Below are positions 1-6,647 of a DNA stretch of 11,821 nucleotides, in pieces. How positions within the stretch are numbered: the first letter of the stretch is position 1; each line of letters opens with the position of its first letter. The notes under the pieces are model-generated. The model ran no database searches. It was given only the letters and a program-made list of their open reading frames with translations, and had not been told where the DNA came from. Origin of the DNA: Alphaproteobacteria bacterium UBA3650 (lineage in GTDB: Bacteria > Pseudomonadota > Alphaproteobacteria > CAAHEQ01 > UBA3637); the NCBI GenBank assembly GCA_002373815.1, contig DFKH01000054.1, forward strand, positions 1 to 11,821. The letters are read 5' to 3'. The translations under genes and the position numbers were made by a program.

Positions 1-9
1 AACTTCCAG

Positions 10-34
10 TCGCCTCTCATCAAGGCGAATTTTT
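10..34 (+). terminator. Terminator-like hairpin upstream of the prepilin gene
   Basis: TCGCCT (10-15) pairs with AGGCGA (23-28) around a 7-nt loop and is followed by a T-rich run (30-34, then another TTTT at 37-40). This has the shape of a modest Rho-independent terminator for a plus-strand gene left of the window. It ends only 29 nt before the prepilin ATG, which leaves no room for a separate promoter downstream. It may therefore instead be a 5'-leader hairpin that attenuates read-through into the prepilin gene. The stem is short, so confidence is limited. Confidence 0.45.
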
Positions 35-46
35 AATTTTGAAAAA

Positions 47-53
47 AGGGAGA
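47..53 (+). promoter_or_regulatory. Ribosome binding site of the prepilin gene
   Basis: AGGGAGA lies 4 nt before the ATG at 58 (core GGGAG 48-52, 5 nt before it). This decides the start: the only other in-frame ATG nearby (Met38, 169-171) lies inside the conserved pilin N-terminus, after the predicted cleavage site. Translation must therefore begin before the inserted repeat and run through it. Confidence 0.7.
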
Positions 54-57
54 ATCT

Positions 58-939
58 ATGGAAAAGAATAAAATAACTCAAATCAATTGTCATGCTGAAT
101 TTAGTTCAGCATCTCATGGGATCCTGAAACAAGTTCAGGATGACAGAAATAATGAATCTGGACGCTCTATGGTAGAAATGTTGGGCGTTCTTGCCATTAT
201 CGGTGTACTATCCGTCGGCGGTATTGCGGGCTATACAACAGCCATGCGTTCACACAGAGCCAATGAAATCGTGAATGCCTGTTCACTTCTTTATGTCGTC
301 GCTAATACAAAAAATGAAAGTGGCGACATTGAATATCAAACTGCGTTTGGCAGCTTGCCCACAGGCGTGGATGAACTCAAATACAATAATGGAACGATTA
401 CCGCTAAGATCACAGATGCTGCCGTTTGTACAGAAGTAAAAAACAAACTGGGTGATAAGGTGACTGGCGATTGCACAGGGACAAGTTCAGAACTCACCGT
501 CACACTAGCCGATGCATCAACTGGAAGTACGACTCCAACATGTGATAGTGGTAAAGGATGGAATGGTGAAGAATGTATACCTGTGGCAGATTTATATATT
601 GATACAGGATCAACAACAAGTGGACAAGGTATATTTCATAATAATCCAGATCCATGTCCACAAGGCTATCATTGGGCATCCGTAAACGAGGTAATGACTG
701 ATTTTGGTTGTCAATCTATTAGTGAATGCAAAGGTAATTTGATTACCACATTAGCTCAAGGTTGGTTGAAAGATTGCGCCGACGCCGAGACAAACGGGAA
801 TCCACAAGCTTGTTCACCTTCTGATTTATATGCATTTTCTGTAATGCCATACTATGATAGCACGTTATTTCAGGTTATACGAGCGTTACAAAGTGGACAA
901 CGTTTTGGTACGAAACCAGCACTATGTCGACATGATTAA
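58..939 (+). CDS. Type IV prepilin / pseudopilin-like protein, cysteine-rich
   Basis: A 293-residue protein with a class III (prepilin) signal. Gly35 is followed by RSMVE, so a prepilin peptidase would cut after Gly35 and leave Glu40 at mature position +5, as in type IV pilins and type II secretion pseudopilins. A hydrophobic assembly helix follows (about 41-62). Residues 64-150 are a pilin-like globular part. From Cys162 (CDSGKGWNGEEC) to the C-terminal ALCRHD is a cysteine-rich region containing CPQGYHWASVNEV (200-212). That resembles, loosely, the CPxGWHxPS motif of FISUMP/C-type-lectin-like domains, so an adhesive or substrate-binding tip is possible but unproven. The mature part has 11 cysteines (75, 124, 139, 162, 173, 200, 218, 224, 240, 252, 290), which suggests disulfides outside the cytoplasm. 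The leader is unusually long (35 residues) because residues 11-29 are encoded by a dispersed palindromic repeat. No pilus assembly genes are visible nearby. The gene converges on mfd with a 34-nt gap. The family call is firm; the partner system is unknown. Confidence 0.8.
   Translation: MEKNKITQINCHAEFSSASHGILKQVQDDRNNESGRSMVEMLGVLAIIGVLSVGGIAGYTTAMRSHRANEIVNACSLLYVVANTKNESGDIEYQTAFGSLPTGVDELKYNNGTITAKITDAAVCTEVKNKLGDKVTGDCTGTSSELTVTLADASTGSTTPTCDSGKGWNGEECIPVADLYIDTGSTTSGQGIFHNNPDPCPQGYHWASVNEVMTDFGCQSISECKGNLITTLAQGWLKDCADAETNGNPQACSPSDLYAFSVMPYYDSTLFQVIRALQSGQRFGTKPALCRHD
88..145. repeat. Dispersed palindromic repeat inserted in frame in the prepilin leader
   Basis: A 58-bp element made of two hairpins: ATGCTGAA/TTCAGCAT (92-99 with 105-112, loop TTTAG) and ATCCTGAA/TTCAGGAT (121-128 with 134-141, loop ACAAG). 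The outer ends also pair: TGTCATGCTGAA (88-99) against TTCAGGATGACA (134-145), with one mismatch, so the whole unit can form one long stem or two adjacent ones. It is read in frame as CHAEFSSASHGILKQVQDD (residues 11-29). From memory, this peptide turns up repeatedly in translated ORFs of several bacterial groups, as expected for a spreading non-autonomous element comparable in behaviour to Rickettsia palindromic elements (RPE). No second copy was seen in this window. Confidence 0.8.
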
Positions 940-950
940 ACTGCAGAAAT

Positions 951-968
951 GTCTGGCAAGCACTAGAC
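951..968. terminator. Weak hairpin between the convergent prepilin and mfd genes
   Basis: GTCTGG (951-956) can pair with CTAGAC (963-968), including one G-T pair, around a 6-nt loop. A competing pairing joins TGGCAAG (954-960) to CTTGCCA (981-987), the latter inside the end of mfd. Neither side has a real U tract: the minus-strand continuation reads ATTTCTGCAGTTT. It lies where a bidirectional terminator would be expected, but it is a poor match to the Rho-independent form. Confidence 0.3.
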
Positions 969-973
969 AAAGA

Positions 974-3900
974 CTATTCTCTTGCCAACTCAGCAAATTT
1001 TTGGATCATATCTCGGACACCTTTTAAACGTGTCTCAACCCTGCCCCATGGGCGCATAACAATCAGCTTTTGATCAGGGCGTAATTTCATTGTGCCTAAT
1101 TGTCCTTGAATATACTTAATCAGACCTGCGGGGTTCGGGAATGTGTTATTAAAGAAACTGACGGTTGCCCCCTTCTCTCCTGCGTCAATGCGTTCAATAT
1201 TCGCTTGTTTTGCCAAAATTTTCAACTCCAATGTGATAAATAAGTTATCCACTTCGACAGGATATTGTCCAAAACGATCAATCAATTCTGCACGCATAGA
1301 TTCAATTTCTGCTGTACTTGAAAGCTCACTCATCCGATGATACAAATCCATCCGTACATCTAAATCAGCAATGTAAGTATCTGGTATCAATACAGGCAAT
1401 CCCACGGAAATCTGCGGTGAAAAATCCTGTTGCACGGGTTCCTTTTCTCCGGCTTTCTCTGCACGCAAAGTCGCTACAGCTTCAGCCAACATTTTTTGAT
1501 ATAGGGCCACACCGATTTCTCGAATATGTCCAGATTGATCATCACCAAGCAAATTTCCGGCCCCACGAATATCTAAGTCATGACTTGCAAGCGCAAAACC
1601 AGCCCCTAAACTGTCCAAACGTCCGATCAATTCCAAGCGTTTATGCGCATTATCTGATAGCACTTGTTCCATAGGTGTTGTCAAATAGGCATAGGCTTTA
1701 ATCTTACCACGTCCCACGCGTCCACGCAGTTGGTAAAGAGCCGCCAACCCAAACATATCCGCACGATATACAATCATCGTATTGACAGATGAAATATCAA
1801 GTCCCGATTCAATGATACTTGTTGCCAACAGGACATCAAATTTCTTTTCAGAAAAATCTGTCATAATCTTTTCCAATTGACTTGGCGCCATCTGCCCATG
1901 TGCTTGGACAACTTTAATATCTGGCAAAATAGATTTCAAAACATCCGCCACTTCAGGCATATCCGATATGCGTGGCACCACAAAAAAGGTTTGTCCACCA
2001 CGGAAATGTTCACGCAAAATCGCCTCCTTAATCACCACAGGATCAAAGGGCATGACATAAGTTTTGACGGCCAGACGATCTATGGGTGGTGTTGCAATCA
2101 CAGACAATTCTCGCACACCAGACAAAGACAATTGCAAAGTCCTTGGAATCGGCGTAGCAGTTAAAGTCAATACATGCACACCTGTTTTAAGTTCTTTTAA
2201 TCGCTCTTTATGTACAACACCAAAGTGTTGTTCTTCATCCACAACAACAAGACCTAAATTTTTGAACTTCACCGTCTTGCTTAAAATAGCATGTGTCCCT
2301 ATCACAATATCTAATGTCCCCTTTTCCAATTCATCCTTCACCTTTTTAGCGTGTGCAGATGACACCAAACGAGACAAGCCATCTATTCGAACAGGAAAAC
2401 CCTGAAAGCGTTCAATAAAGTTTTGAGTATGTTGCCGTGCCAATAAAGTAGTTGGCGCAACCACCGCTACTTGCTTGCCACTCAATACAGCCAAAAAAGC
2501 AGCACGCATAGCGACTTCTGTTTTACCAAATCCCACATCCCCACACACAAGTCGGTCCATTGGTGTGCCTTTGGCCAAATCTGTTTCAATTTCTTGAATA
2601 GTCCGCAATTGATCGTCCGTTTCTGTATACGGAAAACGCGCACAAAATTCTTGATATAATCCATGTGGAACCAAGATACGATCCACTTTGTTGAGCACAC
2701 GATGAGAAGCAATATCCAACAATTGATCTGCCATCGCAAACAAATCTTTTTTCACCCGTTCTTTTTTATTAGCAAAAGATTGCGAACCAAGACGATCTAG
2801 TGCCACTTCACCTGACCCATAACGCGACAAAATATCTGCATTTTCCACCGGCACAAATAATTTATCGTTACCAGCATATAGAATACACAAACAATCATGC
2901 GCTGCCCCATCTAGCAGCAACGGAACAAGCCCTGCAAATTGCCCTATTCCATGCACTTGATGAACAACTAAATCACCAATAGATAGCGTTGAAACATCTT
3001 GAATAAAGTTTTCTACACGTTTCTTTTTAGGCGCACGTTGAATGCGTTCACCAAACATATCTGCTTCGGTAATCACAATAAAATCATCTGTTTGAAAACC
3101 AGATTCAAATGGCGCAACAAATAAACTAGGAGCATGTTTTAAAGCACTTTCCCAAGTGTTCACTTCCGACAAGAACAAATTTTTTTCTTTTAATTGCGCC
3201 AAAATACGCTGACCAGCCCCCCCCGTACTTGCCGTCACAATAACCTTTTTACTGGATGAACGAATAAAATCTGCTACAGCTTCAAAAATATCCTGATCAT
3301 TCTTGACACGCACATCCACAAAATCACGCCCCGCGCGCGCCCCTTGATCGGTTGCACCCACATCTTGAAAGGGTGTCAACATAAAAGAATCGCATGAAGA
3401 GATAATTTTATCACTTTGATTTTTATCAATAAAAAACAAATCTTTTGGAATTGGATAGTACTTCGATTTATTGAGATTTTTATCTTTTAACGCCTGACAA
3501 CGTGCTTCATAATAATCTTGGATTTGTGCCTCACGTCCCGCTAAAGATTGATAAAATTGCGGATCAAACGTATAGGTTGCATTCGGCAAATAATCCGTTA
3601 AATGTGTCATCTTTTCATAAAATAAGGGTAAGAATTGCTCCATACCTTGCAAGTACCTGTCCTCAGAAACAGCTTGATAAATGGCATCATCACGCACCTC
3701 ACCAAATAAATCACGATAACGTGAACGAAATAATTCTTGAGATTCGGACGTAATTTTAAACAACCGATTTGGTTTGATTGCAAAAGAATCAATTTTATTT
3801 AATGTTCGCTGACTAAGTGGATCAAAAGTACGAATTGAGTCAATTTCATCACCAAAAAAATCCAAACGCACAGGGTTATCCATACCTGCCGCAAAGATAT

Positions 3901-4366
3901 CCAACAGCCCCCCACGCACCGCGTATTCACCCATTTCCATCACAACATCTGTGTTTTGGTATCCATTCTCATTTAAAAATTTTAACACTTCATCAAAAAC
4001 AGCTGTTTCCCCCACCTTTAAAGAAAGGGCTGTCCCTTTAAAAAAATCTTTCGGTGGTAATAATTGCGACCATACTCCAACAGATGTTAAAACGATGGTA
4101 TTTTTGATTCCTTTTGCCAATTCTGTCAAAGTATCAATTTGGATTCCCAACACTTCGGGAGATGGTGCTGTTCTGTCATATGGCACAGTATCCCACGGGG
4201 GAAGCAATAATACCTTTTGCTTAGGCATTAAATGATGTAGTAAATCAGCCAAAAAATTCAAGCGTTTTTCATTCTGAGCGACATGCACCAAAACATCATT
4301 TGTCTTTAATAACTTTTTAAAAACAAATGGTTCAAATCCACTTGGAACACCCGATAATTTTTTCAT
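974..4366 (-). CDS. mfd: Transcription-repair coupling factor Mfd
   Basis: A 1130-residue, full-length Mfd (E. coli about 1148). Mfd is a cytoplasmic ATP-driven DNA translocase that pushes RNA polymerase stalled at lesions off the template and recruits UvrA. Domains in order: UvrB-like N-terminal module (about 1-340, with LPPWDTVPYDRTAPSPE 55-71 and GEYAVRGGLLDIF 146-158); CarD-like RNA-polymerase-interacting domain (about 460-530, VVHQVHGIGQF 467-477); RecG-like translocase with Walker A GDVGFGKT (609-616), DEEQ box (710-713), TATPIPRT (736-743) and arginine motif QLRGRVGRG (879-887); C-terminal TRCF domain (about 985-1085) that masks the UvrA-binding surface. The ATG is preceded by AAGG (4373-4376), which overlaps the trkA stop. 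The gap to trkA is 9 nt, so mfd is probably the last gene of the operon. A run of eight G on the coding strand (3217-3224) covers codons 381-384. All motifs are intact, so the gene appears functional. Confidence 0.97.
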   Translation of the reverse strand: MKKLSGVPSGFEPFVFKKLLKTNDVLVHVAQNEKRLNFLADLLHHLMPKQKVLLLPPWDTVPYDRTAPSPEVLGIQIDTLTELAKGIKNTIVLTSVGVWSQLLPPKDFFKGTALSLKVGETAVFDEVLKFLNENGYQNTDVVMEMGEYAVRGGLLDIFAAGMDNPVRLDFFGDEIDSIRTFDPLSQRTLNKIDSFAIKPNRLFKITSESQELFRSRYRDLFGEVRDDAIYQAVSEDRYLQGMEQFLPLFYEKMTHLTDYLPNATYTFDPQFYQSLAGREAQIQDYYEARCQALKDKNLNKSKYYPIPKDLFFIDKNQSDKIISSCDSFMLTPFQDVGATDQGARAGRDFVDVRVKNDQDIFEAVADFIRSSSKKVIVTASTGGAGQRILAQLKEKNLFLSEVNTWESALKHAPSLFVAPFESGFQTDDFIVITEADMFGERIQRAPKKKRVENFIQDVSTLSIGDLVVHQVHGIGQFAGLVPLLLDGAAHDCLCILYAGNDKLFVPVENADILSRYGSGEVALDRLGSQSFANKKERVKKDLFAMADQLLDIASHRVLNKVDRILVPHGLYQEFCARFPYTETDDQLRTIQEIETDLAKGTPMDRLVCGDVGFGKTEVAMRAAFLAVLSGKQVAVVAPTTLLARQHTQNFIERFQGFPVRIDGLSRLVSSAHAKKVKDELEKGTLDIVIGTHAILSKTVKFKNLGLVVVDEEQHFGVVHKERLKELKTGVHVLTLTATPIPRTLQLSLSGVRELSVIATPPIDRLAVKTYVMPFDPVVIKEAILREHFRGGQTFFVVPRISDMPEVADVLKSILPDIKVVQAHGQMAPSQLEKIMTDFSEKKFDVLLATSIIESGLDISSVNTMIVYRADMFGLAALYQLRGRVGRGKIKAYAYLTTPMEQVLSDNAHKRLELIGRLDSLGAGFALASHDLDIRGAGNLLGDDQSGHIREIGVALYQKMLAEAVATLRAEKAGEKEPVQQDFSPQISVGLPVLIPDTYIADLDVRMDLYHRMSELSSTAEIESMRAELIDRFGQYPVEVDNLFITLELKILAKQANIERIDAGEKGATVSFFNNTFPNPAGLIKYIQGQLGTMKLRPDQKLIVMRPWGRVETRLKGVRDMIQKFAELARE

Positions 4367-4375
4367 TTCTAACCT

Positions 4376-5743
4376 TTAAAAAAACGACAATTCAACAGTA
4401 AATAACTTTTCTGCTTCACGCACATATCCACGTTCCACAAAGACAAAAGCAATATCTCCAGCTTTCACAATTAAGCCTTTCTCTGGACACAAAAACCGTC
4501 CTTCACGCAAAACACCCCCCAATGTAATTCCTTTTGGTATTTTCACTTTTCCCAATGGACCTTTCGTAATACGTGCTGTAGCTAAAACCTCAATTTGCAA
4601 TAATTCTCCTAGTCCTGATTGCAAAAAATAACCATCTTGAACGCGTCCTTTGCGTAAATGTTGCAAAATTGCCGAAACCATAACCGCATTAGGATTGATA
4701 AACGTATCAATACCAAGTCCCGAAACATAATTCATATACAATTCATTACGAATAAGAGCGCATGAACGAGAAACACCATTTCTTTTTGCCAACAATGACA
4801 GCAAGACATTATTTTCATCCGTATGCGTTGTCGCCACCGCAACATCATAATTTTTAAATTCAATTTCATCTAACAATTTATCATCAAAACCATCACCTTT
4901 GATAATCAAAGAATCATTTAAATGAGATGCCAAAAAAGTTGCTCGATCTTCTGATTTTTCAATAATCATCACATTTTGACGATACAAGGGAGCCTCCAAT
5001 AAGGAAGCTAGTCCATATCCAATTTGTCCACCCCCAAAAATTAACACATTATCAGGAGCTGCCATCGTATATCCAAATATATCTAAAACTCTTTCCAAGT
5101 GACCAGAAGCAACAAAAAAGTATACATCATCACCCACTTTGATGGGTGTATTTTTTAAATCAATCAACTGATTTTTATGATTTACAGCCACAATAGTAAA
5201 ATTAACATTAGCAATCAATTCACGTATTTTTTCAACAGTTTTTCCAATTAAAGCACAATTTCTACGACACTTTAATCCTACAAATTCTACCTTGTTATCA
5301 CAAAATGAAGTAACATCCATTGCTCCATTTATTGTTAAATCTGCCAATATACGTTTTGCCGTTTCATGTTCAGGGGAAACCACCACATCAATAGATAAAC
5401 TATTTAAAAAATCTGCATTTCGCTTGTCTAAGTACTCAGACGATGCCAACCTTGCCACTCTTTTATTGATTTGAAACAATGTCTTTGCTAATGCGCAAGT
5501 AATGATATTCACCTCATCATTTCCTGTTACAGACAACAAAACATCCGCATCCTTTGCCCCTGCACGCGCCAAAACAGAGGGAGAAGAACCGGACCCAACA
5601 ACTGTTTGAATGTCCAACTGTTCAGATAAATGCGCCAAGGCTTCTTTTTTAATATCAATTAAAACGACAGAATGCTCCTCTGTTCTCAAATATTTTGCCA
5701 AAGCAACACCAATTTGTCCAGCACCGACAATAATAACTTTCAT
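4376..5743 (-). CDS. trkA: Trk system potassium uptake protein TrkA
   Basis: A 455-residue peripheral regulatory subunit of a Trk/Ktr-type K+ uptake channel (E. coli TrkA is 458 residues). It binds NAD(H)/nucleotide on the cytoplasmic side and gates the membrane subunit TrkH/TrkG. It is a tandem duplication: RCK-N Rossmann fold with GAGQIG (7-12) and the acidic strand end LID (28-30), then an RCK-C domain (about 143-225); second RCK-N with GGGQIG (237-242) and IIEKSE (260-265), then a second RCK-C (about 375-455). The duplicated full-length form distinguishes TrkA from single-unit KtrA. No TrkH/TrkG gene is present in the window, so the channel partner must be encoded elsewhere. A strong GGGAGG (5750-5755) sits 6 nt before the ATG, and the dus stop codon lies between them, which points to translational coupling. 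In many Alphaproteobacteria trkA lies downstream of ntrYX; here it directly follows dus. Confidence 0.95.
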   Translation of the reverse strand: MKVIIVGAGQIGVALAKYLRTEEHSVVLIDIKKEALAHLSEQLDIQTVVGSGSSPSVLARAGAKDADVLLSVTGNDEVNIITCALAKTLFQINKRVARLASSEYLDKRNADFLNSLSIDVVVSPEHETAKRILADLTINGAMDVTSFCDNKVEFVGLKCRRNCALIGKTVEKIRELIANVNFTIVAVNHKNQLIDLKNTPIKVGDDVYFFVASGHLERVLDIFGYTMAAPDNVLIFGGGQIGYGLASLLEAPLYRQNVMIIEKSEDRATFLASHLNDSLIIKGDGFDDKLLDEIEFKNYDVAVATTHTDENNVLLSLLAKRNGVSRSCALIRNELYMNYVSGLGIDTFINPNAVMVSAILQHLRKGRVQDGYFLQSGLGELLQIEVLATARITKGPLGKVKIPKGITLGGVLREGRFLCPEKGLIVKAGDIAFVFVERGYVREAEKLFTVELSFF

Positions 5744-5744
5744 T

Positions 5745-6647
5745 TTATTCCTCCCAAAAATCTTTAATCAGATTTTTCAAACGTTCTTCGTTTTCTTCAA
5801 GATACATTTTTTCACGCCATTTTGCAACCCCTTTTTTATGGCTGGCATACCATGCTAAGTGCTTACGTACAACGTATAAGCCAGCATGTCCATAATGAGA
5901 GAGCAGTAAATCTAAATGGCATAAAATTAAATCTTGCATCTTAATTTTTGGATAAGAACCAGTTTCAATTTCAGTCAAGAGCCAAGGATGCCCAAGCAAT
6001 GCGCGTCCCACCATCACAGCTTCTGCGCCACTTTGTTCAAGCGCCATTTGAGCAGACGTTGAATTTTCAATATTCCCATTAACAACCAAAGGAACAGGCA
6101 ATTTTATCTCTTTTAAAGCAGACCAATTTGCCTTCCCGCTATATCCCATCTGCTTAGTTCGTGCATGAATTTCAATTTGATCAGCACCTGCTGATACCAA
6201 TCGTGGGGCAAAAGATAAAATATCTTGCGAATTTTCCCACCCTAATCTCGTCTTTACTGACACAGGTAAAGCAGTACTCTTTTTGACAAATTCCACCAAT
6301 CGACAGGCTAAATCTTGATCCTGCATCAACATTGCACCAGAATGATTTTGAATCAACTTTTTAACGGGGCACCCCATATTGATATCAATGCCAACAACTC
6401 CCAAATCTGAAACAATCGCTGCAGCCTTAGCCATGTGTTTTGGATTTGCCCCAACAAGCTGAACAACGATATTGTCCTCTTTTTGAAACGTCATCATTTT
6501 CAACGTTTTGGGATGAGCATGTACTAAGGTCTCCACCCCAATCATTTCAGAAAATAGTATTTGATTACCAAATTGACGCAATATTTGTCTAAAAGGATAA
6601 TCAGACACCCCCGCCATCGGAGCCGAAAAAACTTTAATTTTCGTCAT
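5745..6647 (-). CDS. dusB: tRNA-dihydrouridine synthase, DusB (NifR3) type
   Basis: A 300-residue FMN-dependent TIM-barrel enzyme that reduces specific uridines in tRNA to dihydrouridine with NAD(P)H. Visible family motifs: SAPMAGVSDYPFR (8-20, FMN site); INMGCPVKK (89-97) with Cys93 as the expected catalytic acid; VKTRLGW (131-137); IHARTK (160-165); VVNGNI (188-193) and AVMVGRALLGHPW (210-222), which bind the FMN phosphate. The C-terminal helical part carries VRKHLAWY (260-267), like the RKHxxWY signature of the DusB branch, so DusB is preferred over DusA or DusC. It is slightly shorter than E. coli DusB (321) but appears complete. The start has AGGGAA (6657-6662) 9 nt upstream, lying inside the preceding TPR gene, which overlaps it by 14 nt. 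It ends 1 nt before trkA. The Dus family call is very firm; the subfamily is likely. Confidence 0.93.
   Translation of the reverse strand: MTKIKVFSAPMAGVSDYPFRQILRQFGNQILFSEMIGVETLVHAHPKTLKMMTFQKEDNIVVQLVGANPKHMAKAAAIVSDLGVVGIDINMGCPVKKLIQNHSGAMLMQDQDLACRLVEFVKKSTALPVSVKTRLGWENSQDILSFAPRLVSAGADQIEIHARTKQMGYSGKANWSALKEIKLPVPLVVNGNIENSTSAQMALEQSGAEAVMVGRALLGHPWLLTEIETGSYPKIKMQDLILCHLDLLLSHYGHAGLYVVRKHLAWYASHKKGVAKWREKMYLEENEERLKNLIKDFWEE

Noticed and set aside
169..171. Met38 as the start of the pilin, which would exclude the repeat from the protein
   Set aside because: It would remove the Gly35/Glu40 prepilin cleavage context, and it has no Shine-Dalgarno sequence in front, whereas the ATG at 58 has one.
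940..973. Small gene or RNA between the prepilin and mfd genes
   Set aside because: Only 34 nt lie between the two stop codons; apart from a weak hairpin nothing is visible.
1143..4235. Several plus-strand open frames of 60-118 codons opposite mfd (for example 1318-1674, 2064-2405, 3951-4235), and minus-strand frames at 2482-2739 and 3607-3792
   Set aside because: They lie inside the well-conserved mfd gene in other frames, have no recognisable domains, and are explained by mfd codon composition.
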